Origin: CAVVMA01 sp963788205 | GTDB taxonomy: Bacteria > Desulfobacterota > Binatia > Binatales > Binataceae | Length of the DNA: 64,000 bases | NCBI GenBank assembly: GCA_963788205.1 | Contig: CAWBGG010000003.1 | Span: forward strand, 1-64,000 | Direction of reading: 5' to 3' | Shown here: positions 19,653-27,446 of the stretch, in pieces | How positions within the stretch are numbered: the first letter of the stretch is position 1 | How the letters are laid out: each line of letters opens with the position of its first letter | Made by a program: the position numbers and the translations under genes | The notes under the pieces: generated by a model | What the model was told of the DNA's origin: nothing | The model's database searches: none | The model's input: only the letters and a program-made list of their open reading frames with translations

Positions 19653-20114
19653 TCAGCCCCGAGCGCGCAGCACCAGCACGGAACAGGGCGCGCCGCGCAC
19701 CAGTTTTTCGGCCACGCTCCCGATCAACATCCGGTTGAAGCCGGTGCGGCCGTGGCTGGAGATCAGGACCAGATCGATGGCGTTTTGATCCGCATAGTCG
19801 ATGATCTTTGCCACCGGCGGTCCGATCACCACGCTGGTGAAGACTTTTGGAGAATTGACGAGTTGGTCCTTCTTGACGCGGGCCAGCTCTTCCTCGGCCT
19901 GCTGGACCATCCCGGCCTCGCGGGCCATCTCGCGCGCCCCTTCGGCGTCGTGGGTCAGAAGAAGCGGCACGAAGATGCCATGCGGAACGACCACGTGCAG
20001 CAAGTGCAGTTCCGCGCCCACATCCCTGGCGAGGTCCCACGCGCCGCGCATCGCCTCAAACGAAAAGTCCGAAAAGTCTATCGGCGAGAGAATTTTCTTG
20101 ACGTTCTGGATCAT
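19653..20114 (-). CDS. Universal stress protein (UspA family)
   Basis: 153 residues. It begins KKILSPIDFSDFS, contains ELHLLHVV, and ends with the nucleotide-binding signature SSHGRTGFNRMLIGSVAEKL then APCSVLVLR, which suggests an ATP-binding type. ATG 20114 has GGGAGG upstream. It stands alone; the alcohol dehydrogenase gene is divergent. The terminator at 19511-19551 lies on the other side, between it and the NnrU gene. Confidence 0.92.
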   Translation of the reverse strand: MIQNVKKILSPIDFSDFSFEAMRGAWDLARDVGAELHLLHVVVPHGIFVPLLLTHDAEGAREMAREAGMVQQAEEELARVKKDQLVNSPKVFTSVVIGPPVAKIIDYADQNAIDLVLISSHGRTGFNRMLIGSVAEKLVRGAPCSVLVLRARG

Positions 20115-20253
20115 GGCAGCCTCCCTGCGCTCCATGCAATTATGACCGGCTTTGTGGGCTGTGCAAACCTGATTCGATCTATGCAATCATCGGCAGCCGG
20201 CAGGTTCGCGGATTGATTCGATGCGGCAGGTTTTCAAAAGGTAGCATCTTGCG

Positions 20254-21309
20254 ATGAAGGCGACGGTCTTCCACGGTCCTCGCAACGTCCGGATCGAGTC
20301 GGTGCCCGATGCCGCGATCGCATTGCCGACCGACGCCTTGGTGCGGATCACTGCGGCGGCGATCTGCGGTTCCGATCTCCACGTCTATCACGCGCGCAGC
20401 CAGGCGGTTCCCGGCTTCGTGCTCGGCCATGAGGGCGTGGGAATCGTTGAAGATGTGGGCCGCGGCGTGTCGACGCTCAAGCGTGGGCAGCGCGTGGTAG
20501 TGGCGGGCACGGTCGCATGCGGCAACTGCTTCTATTGCCGGCAGGGGCAGGTCTCACAATGCGAGGCCAGCGGTTCGGCGGTATTCGGCTACGGTCCCAA
20601 CTTCGCCGGCAAGCTTGGCGATATCGGCGGCGCGCAGTCAGAGGCATTGTGCGTGCCGATGGCCGACTACACCTGCTATCCCTTACCCGACGGAATCGAC
20701 GATGAGGCCGCGGTCTTCCTGGCGGATATTCTGCCGACCGGACTTTTCGGGGCGCTCAACGGCGACATCCGGCCGGGAAATACCGTCGCGATCTTTGGAT
20801 GCGGTCCGGTGGGATTGTGCGCCGCGATGGCGGCCGGCGTGTTCGGCCCCGCCGAGGTGATCGCGGTGGATACGATTCCCTACCGCCTCGAGCTGGCCAG
20901 GAAACTCGGCGCGACCCCGGTCAACGCTCCCGACGCGATGGAGCTCATCCTGGGGCGTACCGGTGGACGCGGCGCGGACGTTGTGATCGAGGCGGTGGGC
21001 CACGAGTCCGCGCTGCACGCGGCGATGGCGGCGGTGCGGCCCGGCGGAACCGTGTCTGTGATCGGCGTCTTCAGCGAGCCGAGCTTCAACTTCCCGATCG
21101 GGCTGGCCTTCATCCGCGATCTTACGTTCCGAATCGGCTTGGCCAACATCCGCAGCAATATCCCACAGCTCGCGCGGCTGGTCGAAAGCGGCCGGCTGGA
21201 TCCGCGCCCGATCATTAGCCATCGCCTGGCGCTCGACGATGCACCGCACGGATATCGGATCTTCGACGAGCGTACCGACAACGCGCTCAAGGTGTTGCTC
21301 AAACCATAG
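20254..21309 (+). CDS. Zinc-dependent alcohol dehydrogenase family protein
   Basis: 351 residues of the medium-chain dehydrogenase family. Catalytic zinc ligands are in AICGSDLH and GHEGVG. The structural zinc site is CGNCFYCRQGQVSQC. The NAD(P)-binding motif is FGCGPVGLCAA followed by AVDTIPYRLELARKLGA. Substrate cannot be told from sequence. The resemblance is to glutathione-independent formaldehyde or threonine dehydrogenase-like members. It is followed 52 bases later by a crotonase gene, possibly co-transcribed. Confidence 0.9.
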   Translation: MKATVFHGPRNVRIESVPDAAIALPTDALVRITAAAICGSDLHVYHARSQAVPGFVLGHEGVGIVEDVGRGVSTLKRGQRVVVAGTVACGNCFYCRQGQVSQCEASGSAVFGYGPNFAGKLGDIGGAQSEALCVPMADYTCYPLPDGIDDEAAVFLADILPTGLFGALNGDIRPGNTVAIFGCGPVGLCAAMAAGVFGPAEVIAVDTIPYRLELARKLGATPVNAPDAMELILGRTGGRGADVVIEAVGHESALHAAMAAVRPGGTVSVIGVFSEPSFNFPIGLAFIRDLTFRIGLANIRSNIPQLARLVESGRLDPRPIISHRLALDDAPHGYRIFDERTDNALKVLLKP

Positions 21310-21361
21310 TGGCCCGTCAATCAGTCATTTCAGAATAAGCATTTCAGGATAAGGTGGTCCC

Positions 21362-22174
21362 GTGGCAGAAGAATTGATCAAGGTTAGAGTCGAAGGCGAG
21401 ATCGCCTACATCGCGCTTAATCGTCCGGACAAGCGCAATGCGATCAGCAACGCGGTGCTGCGCGCGATTCCGGACGCGCTGGCCAACGCCGATCAACCCG
21501 GCGTGCGCGCGATCATTGTGTACGGCGAGGGCGCAGTGTTCTCGGCGGGAATTGATTTCAGCTCGTTTGGCGGCGAGGGCAGCGTGCAGGGCAACTCCGG
21601 CGCCGGACGCGCGGACCTGAGCCGCTTTCGCAACTTCATTGCGGAATCGCAGGCGGCGCTCAATCGTTTCGAGGCGATCGAGAAGCCCGTCATCGCCGCG
21701 CTGCACGGCTATGTTGGCGGACTAGGGCTGGAACTGGCGCTGGCCTGCGACGCGCGCATCGCGGCCGCCGGCACGCGGCTCGGGATGCCCGAAACGCGCA
21801 TCGGTTTGATCCCCGACGTTGGCGGCACCACGCGCCTGACGCGCACGGTCGGATATGCGCGGGCCAAGGAATTGATCATGACCGCGCGCATGATCGACGC
21901 CGAAGAGGCCTCGCAGATCGGTCTGGTGAATCGCGTGGTCGAGAGCGGGCGGCATATTCAGGCCGCCGAGGAGCTGGCGCGCGAGATAGCGCGCAACGCT
22001 CCGCTTGCCGTCGGGCTCGCCAAGCGGATCATCGATCGCGGCCACGGGCTGGACAAGATGAGCTTCATGGAGCTCGAAGCTCTCGCACAGAGTGCGTTGC
22101 TTTTGACCGAGGACTTTGCGGAAGGTGCGCAGGCTCTCGCGCAGCGCCGCGATCCGAAATTCAAGGGACGCTGA
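21362..22174 (+). CDS. Enoyl-CoA hydratase
   Basis: 270 residues starting at GTG with AAGGTGG upstream. It has a full crotonase signature: LNRPDKRNAIS, the oxyanion-hole FSAGIDFS, GYVGGLGLELALACDARIA with the first catalytic Glu, and GMPETRIGLIPDVGGTTRL with the second. It should hydrate 2-enoyl-CoA in fatty-acid or aromatic degradation. Its 3' end overlaps the convergent aldose epimerase by about 14 bases. Confidence 0.9.
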   Translation: MAEELIKVRVEGEIAYIALNRPDKRNAISNAVLRAIPDALANADQPGVRAIIVYGEGAVFSAGIDFSSFGGEGSVQGNSGAGRADLSRFRNFIAESQAALNRFEAIEKPVIAALHGYVGGLGLELALACDARIAAAGTRLGMPETRIGLIPDVGGTTRLTRTVGYARAKELIMTARMIDAEEASQIGLVNRVVESGRHIQAAEELAREIARNAPLAVGLAKRIIDRGHGLDKMSFMELEALAQSALLLTEDFAEGAQALAQRRDPKFKGR

Positions 22175-23094
22175 GCCGAATCTCGATCTCGCCCTGCCAG
22201 CTTGCGCCGGGTGCGAGCTCGCGCGCACCCGCATCGATGCCGCGCGTGGCCAGGTTGAACGCGTCCGGCGCGCAGGAGTAGGGCTCGATTGCGACCACCG
22301 GACGATCGAGCGGCGCGTAAACTACCCAGTCGCCGAAGCCGCTGTCAGTCTCTTACTTCCACTGCGATCTTCATTGAAGAATCGATCAGCCTACCGCAGA
22401 TCATTCCGTCGGCGCCGGGCTCGGCCTCGTGGAATACATCATCGTAGCTTTCGTTGCCGAGCTGACGGGGCGATTTCAGATCGTACTTGCCGCTCACCGG
22501 CTCGTCGTGCCCGGTCGGGATCAGGTGTTCGTCCAGCATCCGCCGCTGCGCGCATGGTAACTGGATTTGCAAGCCGGCCCGCGTCCCGGACGGATTCAGC
22601 GGGGCGCGAAAATACGGATGCGCGCCGAAACCGAACGGCATCGGCGACGTTCCGGTGTTTGCGACCGTGGCCGTGATACGCAATCCCTTGCCGATCTCAT
22701 AATCCAGAGTGAGCCGGAACGGATACGGCCACACCGACGTGAGCTGCGGGTCGGACGCCGACTCGAGTTCGGCGGTGAAGTAGTACGGACCGCGGCGCGA
22801 GACTCGGAACGGGCGATCGCAGATCAAGCCGTGAATCGCGTGGCCACGCGCCGGCTCGTTGACCGGCAGCGCGTGCTCCTTGCCCTTCCATCTAAACTTG
22901 GCGTGAGCGATTCGCCCCGGCCATGGAAACAAAATCGGGATTCCGCTGGAATGCGGCTTGGCGGCCAGCGCCTCGACACTTGGGCTGCCCCAGATCACTT
23001 CGAGCGATCCAACCCGATAGCCGAGACAACCGCATCCGAGATCCGCAACAAAGCGCGCAGTCTCATTTTGTGCCTCTATCGCGATGATCTCCAC
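22161..23094 (-). pseudogene. galM: Aldose 1-epimerase, frame interrupted near the 3' end
   Basis: The family is clear: IPILFPWPGRI, ARGHAIHG (first catalytic His) and FGFGAHPYFR (second). The main frame stops at TGA near 22345 after AVEVRD. The next frame continues without a break as DSGFGDWVVYAPLDR, AIEPYSCAPDAFN and a normal C-terminus stopping at 22161. The catalytic Glu of the AIEPYSCAPDAFN segment lies after the break, so the protein would be inactive if the shift is real. One extra base explains it. GTG 23094 with AGGAG upstream is the preferred start. The break is a sequence error, a decayed gene or, less likely, recoding. Confidence 0.85.
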
Positions 23095-23312
23095 GGCAAA
23101 CTCCTGTCGCTCGAAACCGCCCTTATGCTTGCAGGCAACGCGGGCCGATCCCACTTGGCGCGCGGCTGTCTCTATCCTTAAGGATGCCAGTCTGGGCGCA
23201 GGTTCGTAAACCGCCCGTCCGCAAATGGGCGGCGCACCATCAGCGTCGGGTTAGATCAAACGGGGTTGCTGAACCGGTTCCATGTGGCCCGGAACCGGAA
23301 GAGAAGACACGA

Positions 23313-23633
23313 TCAGCGGTCGCGATCGCGGCCGCCGCCCATTCCGCGTCGTTCGCCGCCACCGCCTCCACCACCACCGCCGCCGCTACGGGCCTGAGCT
23401 TCGTTGACGCGAATCGCGCGTCCTTTCAGATCTCGGCCGTTGAGCTTTTTGATTGCGGCGTCGGCGGCTTCATCGGTCGCCATCTCGACGAAGCCGAATC
23501 CTCGCGAGCGATTGGTAGCGCGGTCGATGATCACTTGTGAACTCTCGACCTTGCCTGCCTCGGCGAAGACATCCTGCAAATCCTGATCGGTCACTCCCCA
23601 AGCCAGATTACCTACATACAGTCTGCGGCCCAT
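23313..23633 (-). CDS. Small RRM-type RNA-binding protein with glycine-rich tail
   Basis: 106 residues. One RNA recognition motif fills residues 3-80: RNP2 is LYVGNL and RNP1 is RSRGFGFVEM. The tail is polyglycine with Arg (a run of ten Gly, then ERRGMGGGRDRDR). Such proteins are found in cyanobacteria and many other bacteria and often respond to cold. The ATG at 23633 follows an upstream region of about 600 bases without genes, long enough for a regulated leader; no conserved cold-shock box was recognised. Confidence 0.93.
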   Translation of the reverse strand: MGRRLYVGNLAWGVTDQDLQDVFAEAGKVESSQVIIDRATNRSRGFGFVEMATDEAADAAIKKLNGRDLKGRAIRVNEAQARSGGGGGGGGGGERRGMGGGRDRDR

Positions 23634-24234
23634 TAAGCTCTCCTAGCGCTCCTCTGCTCCGTTGCGCACTTCATTTTCTACTCCCGGCCAAGTGCTCGCA
23701 GCGAGCATCCAGGCAAGTAGGCAGGCGGCGCTTGCGCAGTTGCGCCTTATATAGCACCGCGAGCCTCGGAAATACAGATGTTCTGCCTATCACGAGTGGA
23801 GCCCAAAATGCCAAGGGTCGAGCCCTTTTGGCGTGCCAGCCTGATTGACAATTCCGGCGAAGCCTTCGATCCAACACCTAACCAGACGGCTTTCCGCGCG
23901 GAATGGCGCGTCTCACGTTGCAAAAACGTCAGTTTCGGCATATGCGGTGGGAATCGCTATTGAGAAGGGCGGACCGAAGAGGTAGCAGGCAATAGGTATC
24001 GAGGCCGAAGCCCGAATTCGACTTTTGCTCATAACACCGCAATCTCTGCGTAACGCAGTTCTGCCCGACCATCGGCGGCGTATGCGGTGCAAGGGAAACT
24101 CGCTGCAGAAATTCGCACGAGCGCCGGTGACCGATGTATAAGTACTCCGAAGTCGATTGGCGGGCACCATCGCGAAGGCGACTGAATATAGCCGAAAAAC
24201 GCCTGCGCATCGGTTTGAAATAAGGAGTCCAGTG
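23634..24234. other. Gene-free interval
   Basis: No convincing gene on either strand over 600 bases: the short open frames here lack family features. It separates two divergent genes, so both promoters should lie inside. A weak hairpin (GCCAAGGG with CCCTTTTGGC, near 23811-23833) is the only structure noticed. Confidence 0.5.
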
Positions 24235-24633
24235 ATGAAAGGAAGCTGCCTGTGCGGCGCCGTTGAGTATGAGGCGAGCGGCAGGCCCCTCAGTTTCGGG
24301 TTCGATCATTGCTCGCGATGCCGAAAATCCAGTGGCTCGGCATTTGCCGTCTGGCTGCTCTGCGAGCGAGCCAACTTCCGCTGGCTGGCCGGTGAGCCGC
24401 TCGTCACCGAATACGTTGCGCCGGTCAGGGATACGCCGCCTGGATACTCTCGGACTTTCTGCCGCGTATGCGGCGGCCCATTGCCCACTTCACGCGATGA
24501 CGTAGTTATTATTCCGGCCGGGACGCTCGATGATGACCCCGGCTTGCGCCCGCAGGGTCACATATTCGTCGAGTGCAAGGCGCCGTGGTTTGAAATTACC
24601 GATACCCTGCCACGCTTCGCCCGCAAGCCATGA
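24235..24633 (+). CDS. GFA family (glutathione-dependent formaldehyde-activating-like) protein
   Basis: 132 residues with the zinc-binding cysteines of the GFA/CENP-V fold: SCLCGAVEYE, HCSRCRKSSG and TFCRVCGGPLP. The real glutathione-adduct-forming activity is uncertain for most members. AAGGAG at 24222-24227 sets ATG 24235; a longer upstream frame is rejected. It stands alone. Confidence 0.9.
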   Translation: MKGSCLCGAVEYEASGRPLSFGFDHCSRCRKSSGSAFAVWLLCERANFRWLAGEPLVTEYVAPVRDTPPGYSRTFCRVCGGPLPTSRDDVVIIPAGTLDDDPGLRPQGHIFVECKAPWFEITDTLPRFARKP

Positions 24634-24773
24634 TCCCGGGGTCATCTGGCTGCCGCTATCTACTCCTCTACTACGTAGCTACTCGCAATTGTGCTTGTAC
24701 ATCAGTCCCGAGTTGTGTACGTTACTAACATGTTAACTAGCACATCAAGCGGGGGAGAAGGAGCATCGTTCTA

Positions 24774-25154
24774 ATGCCACGACGACGAACCAATGACGGA
24801 GCGCCGGGTTCGGCATTTTCGCAAATCCAGCGCCAGGCGCGCTCTCTGCTCTCCAACCTGCGCAAGGAAATTCGCGGCAAGGAAATAGAGCTCAGGCGTC
24901 TCAAAGAAGAAGAAGCCAGACTCGGTGGACTCACCGGAAAGGCCGCATCGATGGGCGCCGTCGGAGTGGGAGCGGGTAGAATCAACTGGCGTGCGGTGCT
25001 CAGTCAGGTTCCCAAACAGTTCAAGGCCGCGGACGTTCGGCGCGTGCGTGGACTGAAAGATAAGCGGCCCTCCGAGATCTTCGCCGCGGTCACCCGCTGG
25101 ATCGAGGCCGGAATGGTCAAACGGCGCGCGCGCGGCCAGTACGAGCGGACCTGA
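24774..25154 (+). CDS. Hypothetical protein, coiled coil plus winged-helix-like domain
   Basis: 126 residues and very basic. Residues about 15-50 form a charged coiled coil (LSNLRKEIRGKEIELRRLKE). Residues about 68-125 look like a small helical domain with a basic C-terminal wing (WIEAGMVKRRARGQYER). DNA binding is a reasonable guess but not shown. GAGAAGGAG precedes the ATG. I do not recognise a named family. Confidence 0.65.
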   Translation: MPRRRTNDGAPGSAFSQIQRQARSLLSNLRKEIRGKEIELRRLKEEEARLGGLTGKAASMGAVGVGAGRINWRAVLSQVPKQFKAADVRRVRGLKDKRPSEIFAAVTRWIEAGMVKRRARGQYERT

Positions 25155-25363
25155 ACCGCGGCGCTTCCGGGCCGATCGCGATCGCATAAGCGCCGGCGAC
25201 AGTGCCTACCGCGTGCTGAGGGAAGACGGAGGCCTGAAACTATCCAGACCCAGCCGCTCAGCCAGTCGGATGCTTCGAGCGATAAAGAGGCCCACTGACT
25301 TGTTCTCCCGCGATCGCGAAATTTGACAATTGCTGTCGGGAGGTGTTTCGGAGACAGCAAGAT

Positions 25364-25934
25364 ATGCGCAGGTTGCTGCTGCTCGCGAGCGTCACAGGAT
25401 TTCTCGCCTGCTTGGTGCTACGCGGACAAGCACAGGCTGCCAGCCTCGACTTGGAAGGAACGGCATCGCTCGCGCCAAGCGGGGTATGCACGAAAACCAG
25501 TTGTTCGGGCAGTTTGACCGCTTCTCTAGCCGGCCCGCCAATCGGCACCACGAGCGAAACCCTCACGCTGAACCTGGTTCTTGATCCGCGCCAGGCGAGC
25601 ACTGTCACGAGCTGCTACCCAACGGGCGGCTACGGGGGGATTGGGCAATGGCTATTCGGCAACTTTCGTCGGCGAGATCTGCCCCGCATACGATTACTTC
25701 AAGCTCAGCGGCACTGTCGGACTCAACACCGCCGACCTGTGCGCGTCACCGCGGCAGGTGCTGAGCGGGCAGCTCAGTGCGTACGGACAGATCCATACAA
25801 CCGGACCGACGCCTGCGCCGTCGCCTAAGCCAAGCCCGAAACACCCGGCGAACCCGATATGGCCGATCGATCAGGCGCTCGTGAGCATCATGGGCGTCGC
25901 GTCGCAATTGCCCGCGCCTTGTCCGTCGCCATAG
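25364..25934 (+). pseudogene. Small secreted protein, paralogue of 29411-30172, frame interrupted at a G6 run
   Basis: A signal peptide (MRRLLLLASVTGFLACLVL) is followed by SLDLEGTASLAPSG, a Cys pair and SLTASLAG. The frame is lost at GGGGGG (25634-25639): with five G residues the reading continues as NGYSATFVGEICPAYDYFKL to a proline-rich end at 25934. The order LxLEG - Cys - Cys - GSxxAxLxG - CYP - GLxC matches the gene at 29411, so the two are paralogues of an unknown secreted family. GGAG 10 bases before ATG 25364 supports the start. Confidence 0.6.
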
Positions 25935-25946
25935 AAAACCGGCGAG

Positions 25947-25986
25947 TTGTAGATTGCGGCAAAATCAGTAATTCGCCACACACAGG
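25947..25986 (+). repeat. 40-bp repeat, copy 1
   Basis: TTGTAGATTGCGGCAAAATC followed by AGTAATTCGCCACACACAGG. It is identical over 40 bases to 27290-27329. It begins 13 bases after the stop of the secreted-protein gene. The left flank retains only GGCGAGTT of the inverted arm seen in copy 2. Confidence 0.85.
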
Positions 25987-26342
25987 GAAAGCGGTTTCTC
26001 TGGGCGTTGCGTGCCGACCGGATGCGAAGCCCCCGCCCTCGGCCGCTGGAAAACGCCGTGGACCAAACCCGGCTAAAACCTTGCAGAGGAAAGGCCGTTT
26101 GGTGTACACGGTGAGTTGGATCGGAGAGGCAAAACGGAAATCCCGGTTTACCGCGACCCGATGGATGCCTGATGCGGCGCGCGACGAAACGAACGACCTG
26201 GAAACGCATGTGATCAATCTTGCGGATTGCAGCTAAAGGCAGATCGCCCCTGTCGCCGCAGAGGCGATCGCCTGAGCTTGCAAACCGCTTGATGGCGGTG
26301 CCAGTCTGAATCAGGATCAAAATCGATCATCCCCCTACTGAG
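25987..26342. other. Gene-poor interval after repeat copy 1
   Basis: About 350 bases with open frames on both strands but no recognisable domain, signal peptide or good ribosome binding site. It may be the rest of a small element whose edge is the 40-bp repeat. Confidence 0.4.
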
Positions 26343-27029
26343 ATGACACCGTTCGCGCCACGACTTGCGATCCTTCTCTTGCCGGCCATGCTGTTATTGG
26401 TCGCGCGGCAATCGCTGGCCGAGATGTGGTGTGGCGATGGTCCCGGAACGGCCCTCAGCCATCCTTGTACCGACGACGACGACAGCCCGGCAGTGTCCGA
26501 TGCGATCGCGAAGTATCAGGACCAGTGGATCCAGCTTGACGGAGTGTGGAGTATCCGCGAGGGCGACATATATGAAAATCGTGTCGCGGACATCGAGGTT
26601 CATGTCGAGCCCGCCTCTATGGACTCGGTGAGAAAACAGATTCCGCCATTCGTGGACGGGATTCCGGTCGTGCTTGTTCCGGGCAAGACGCCTGACGCCA
26701 CGGGGGGGTTCTCGTCCTTCTCCGTCCGCTTATCAAGTGATCCGGCGGAAAACGCTCGGCGCGCCGAGCAAGAACGCGCTCAGCAAGAAAAAGATCGCGC
26801 GCGGGCTGAAGATTTGTACAATTCCTGCACCGCGGTTATGCAGAAGTACCGCGACGTCTGGGATAGCCTGCCGGGAGTGACGGGAATGGGTGCCAAGTGT
26901 GATGGCGACCATGGCTGCGATTTCACTACGATCCAGGTCACTGTCCAGCGCGAGCTTCTGCCCGAGGCTCGCCGGGAGATTCCAGACTCCGTGGACGGCG
27001 TGCGGATAGTGCTGACTCCTCTGGACTGA
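26343..27029 (+). CDS. Secreted protein with two copies of one unknown domain
   Basis: 228 residues with a signal peptide (hydrophobic to about residue 26). Two units of about 65 residues are visibly related: AKYQDQWIQLDGVWSIREG ... FVDGIPVVLVP (about 55-120) and QKYRDVWDSLPGVTGMGAK ... SVDGVRIVLTP (about 160-226). A Glu/Arg-rich helical linker joins them. Function unknown. The start codon lacks a clear ribosome binding site. The 3' end abuts a small gene on the other strand. Confidence 0.65.
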   Translation: MTPFAPRLAILLLPAMLLLVARQSLAEMWCGDGPGTALSHPCTDDDDSPAVSDAIAKYQDQWIQLDGVWSIREGDIYENRVADIEVHVEPASMDSVRKQIPPFVDGIPVVLVPGKTPDATGGFSSFSVRLSSDPAENARRAEQERAQQEKDRARAEDLYNSCTAVMQKYRDVWDSLPGVTGMGAKCDGDHGCDFTTIQVTVQRELLPEARREIPDSVDGVRIVLTPLD

Positions 27030-27200
27030 ACTAAAACAAGGCGTCATGAGGGCGTCCAACCCGCTTATGCCGTTGATCTTAGCCTGGTAGTTTTCGCAGG
27101 CTGCTTGCGTTGCGAACGGCCCAACCTGCGCGAAGACCTCGCTACGAAGAATCAGAAAATACCAAACAAGCGGCGTCACCAGAAACGTCCGTTTTCGCAT
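27030..27200 (-). CDS. Small secreted protein
   Basis: About 57 residues: signal peptide MRKRTFLVTPLVWYFLILR, cleavage probably after VFA, then QVGPFATQAACENYQAKING and a C-terminal MTPCF. One Cys near each end of the mature part fits a class of tiny secreted proteins common in such genomes. A GGGGGAG lies just upstream of ATG 27200. As sequenced the frame runs on antisense to the neighbouring gene as far as 26733. One more T in the TTTT run near 27030 would close it right after CF, so the stop is uncertain. Confidence 0.4.
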
Positions 27201-27289
27201 GGGCGGTCGCTCCCCCGAATCCTTCCGAGCCGCCAGCGGCGTGCAACCCCGGCGCGCGCCAATCGCGCACCGTTCCTGTGTGAGGCAAA

Positions 27290-27329
27290 TTGTAGATTGC
27301 GGCAAAATCAGTAATTCGCCACACACAGG
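27290..27329 (+). repeat. 40-bp repeat, copy 2, with inverted arm
   Basis: Identical to 25947-25986. Here the upstream bases CCTGTGTGAGGCAAATT (27275-27291) are an imperfect inverted match (15 of 17) to the right end AATTCGCCACACACAGG, so the full unit 27275-27329 can fold into one long hairpin. It lies between the small secreted gene and the kelch pseudogene. Confidence 0.85.
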
Positions 27330-27446
27330 CCCAAAGCCCCAGTATCACATCACATTCGGAGTTTTGTGCAACGACAGTGGCATTTCTGGTCTTGACTCGG
27401 TCGCTGAAACAGCTTTCCGCAAATCTGACCGACGCCGATTGGCCGC

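Noticed and set aside
22161..23094. TGA near 22345 in aldose epimerase as selenocysteine
   Set aside because: Reading through TGA in the same frame gives sequence unlike the family; the conserved C-terminus is in the next frame. No SECIS-like hairpin was evident.
25859..26236. Possible 125-codon gene on the plus strand after the secreted-protein gene
   Set aside because: It overlaps the real 3' end of that gene in another frame, includes the 40-bp repeat and lacks a ribosome binding site and any domain.
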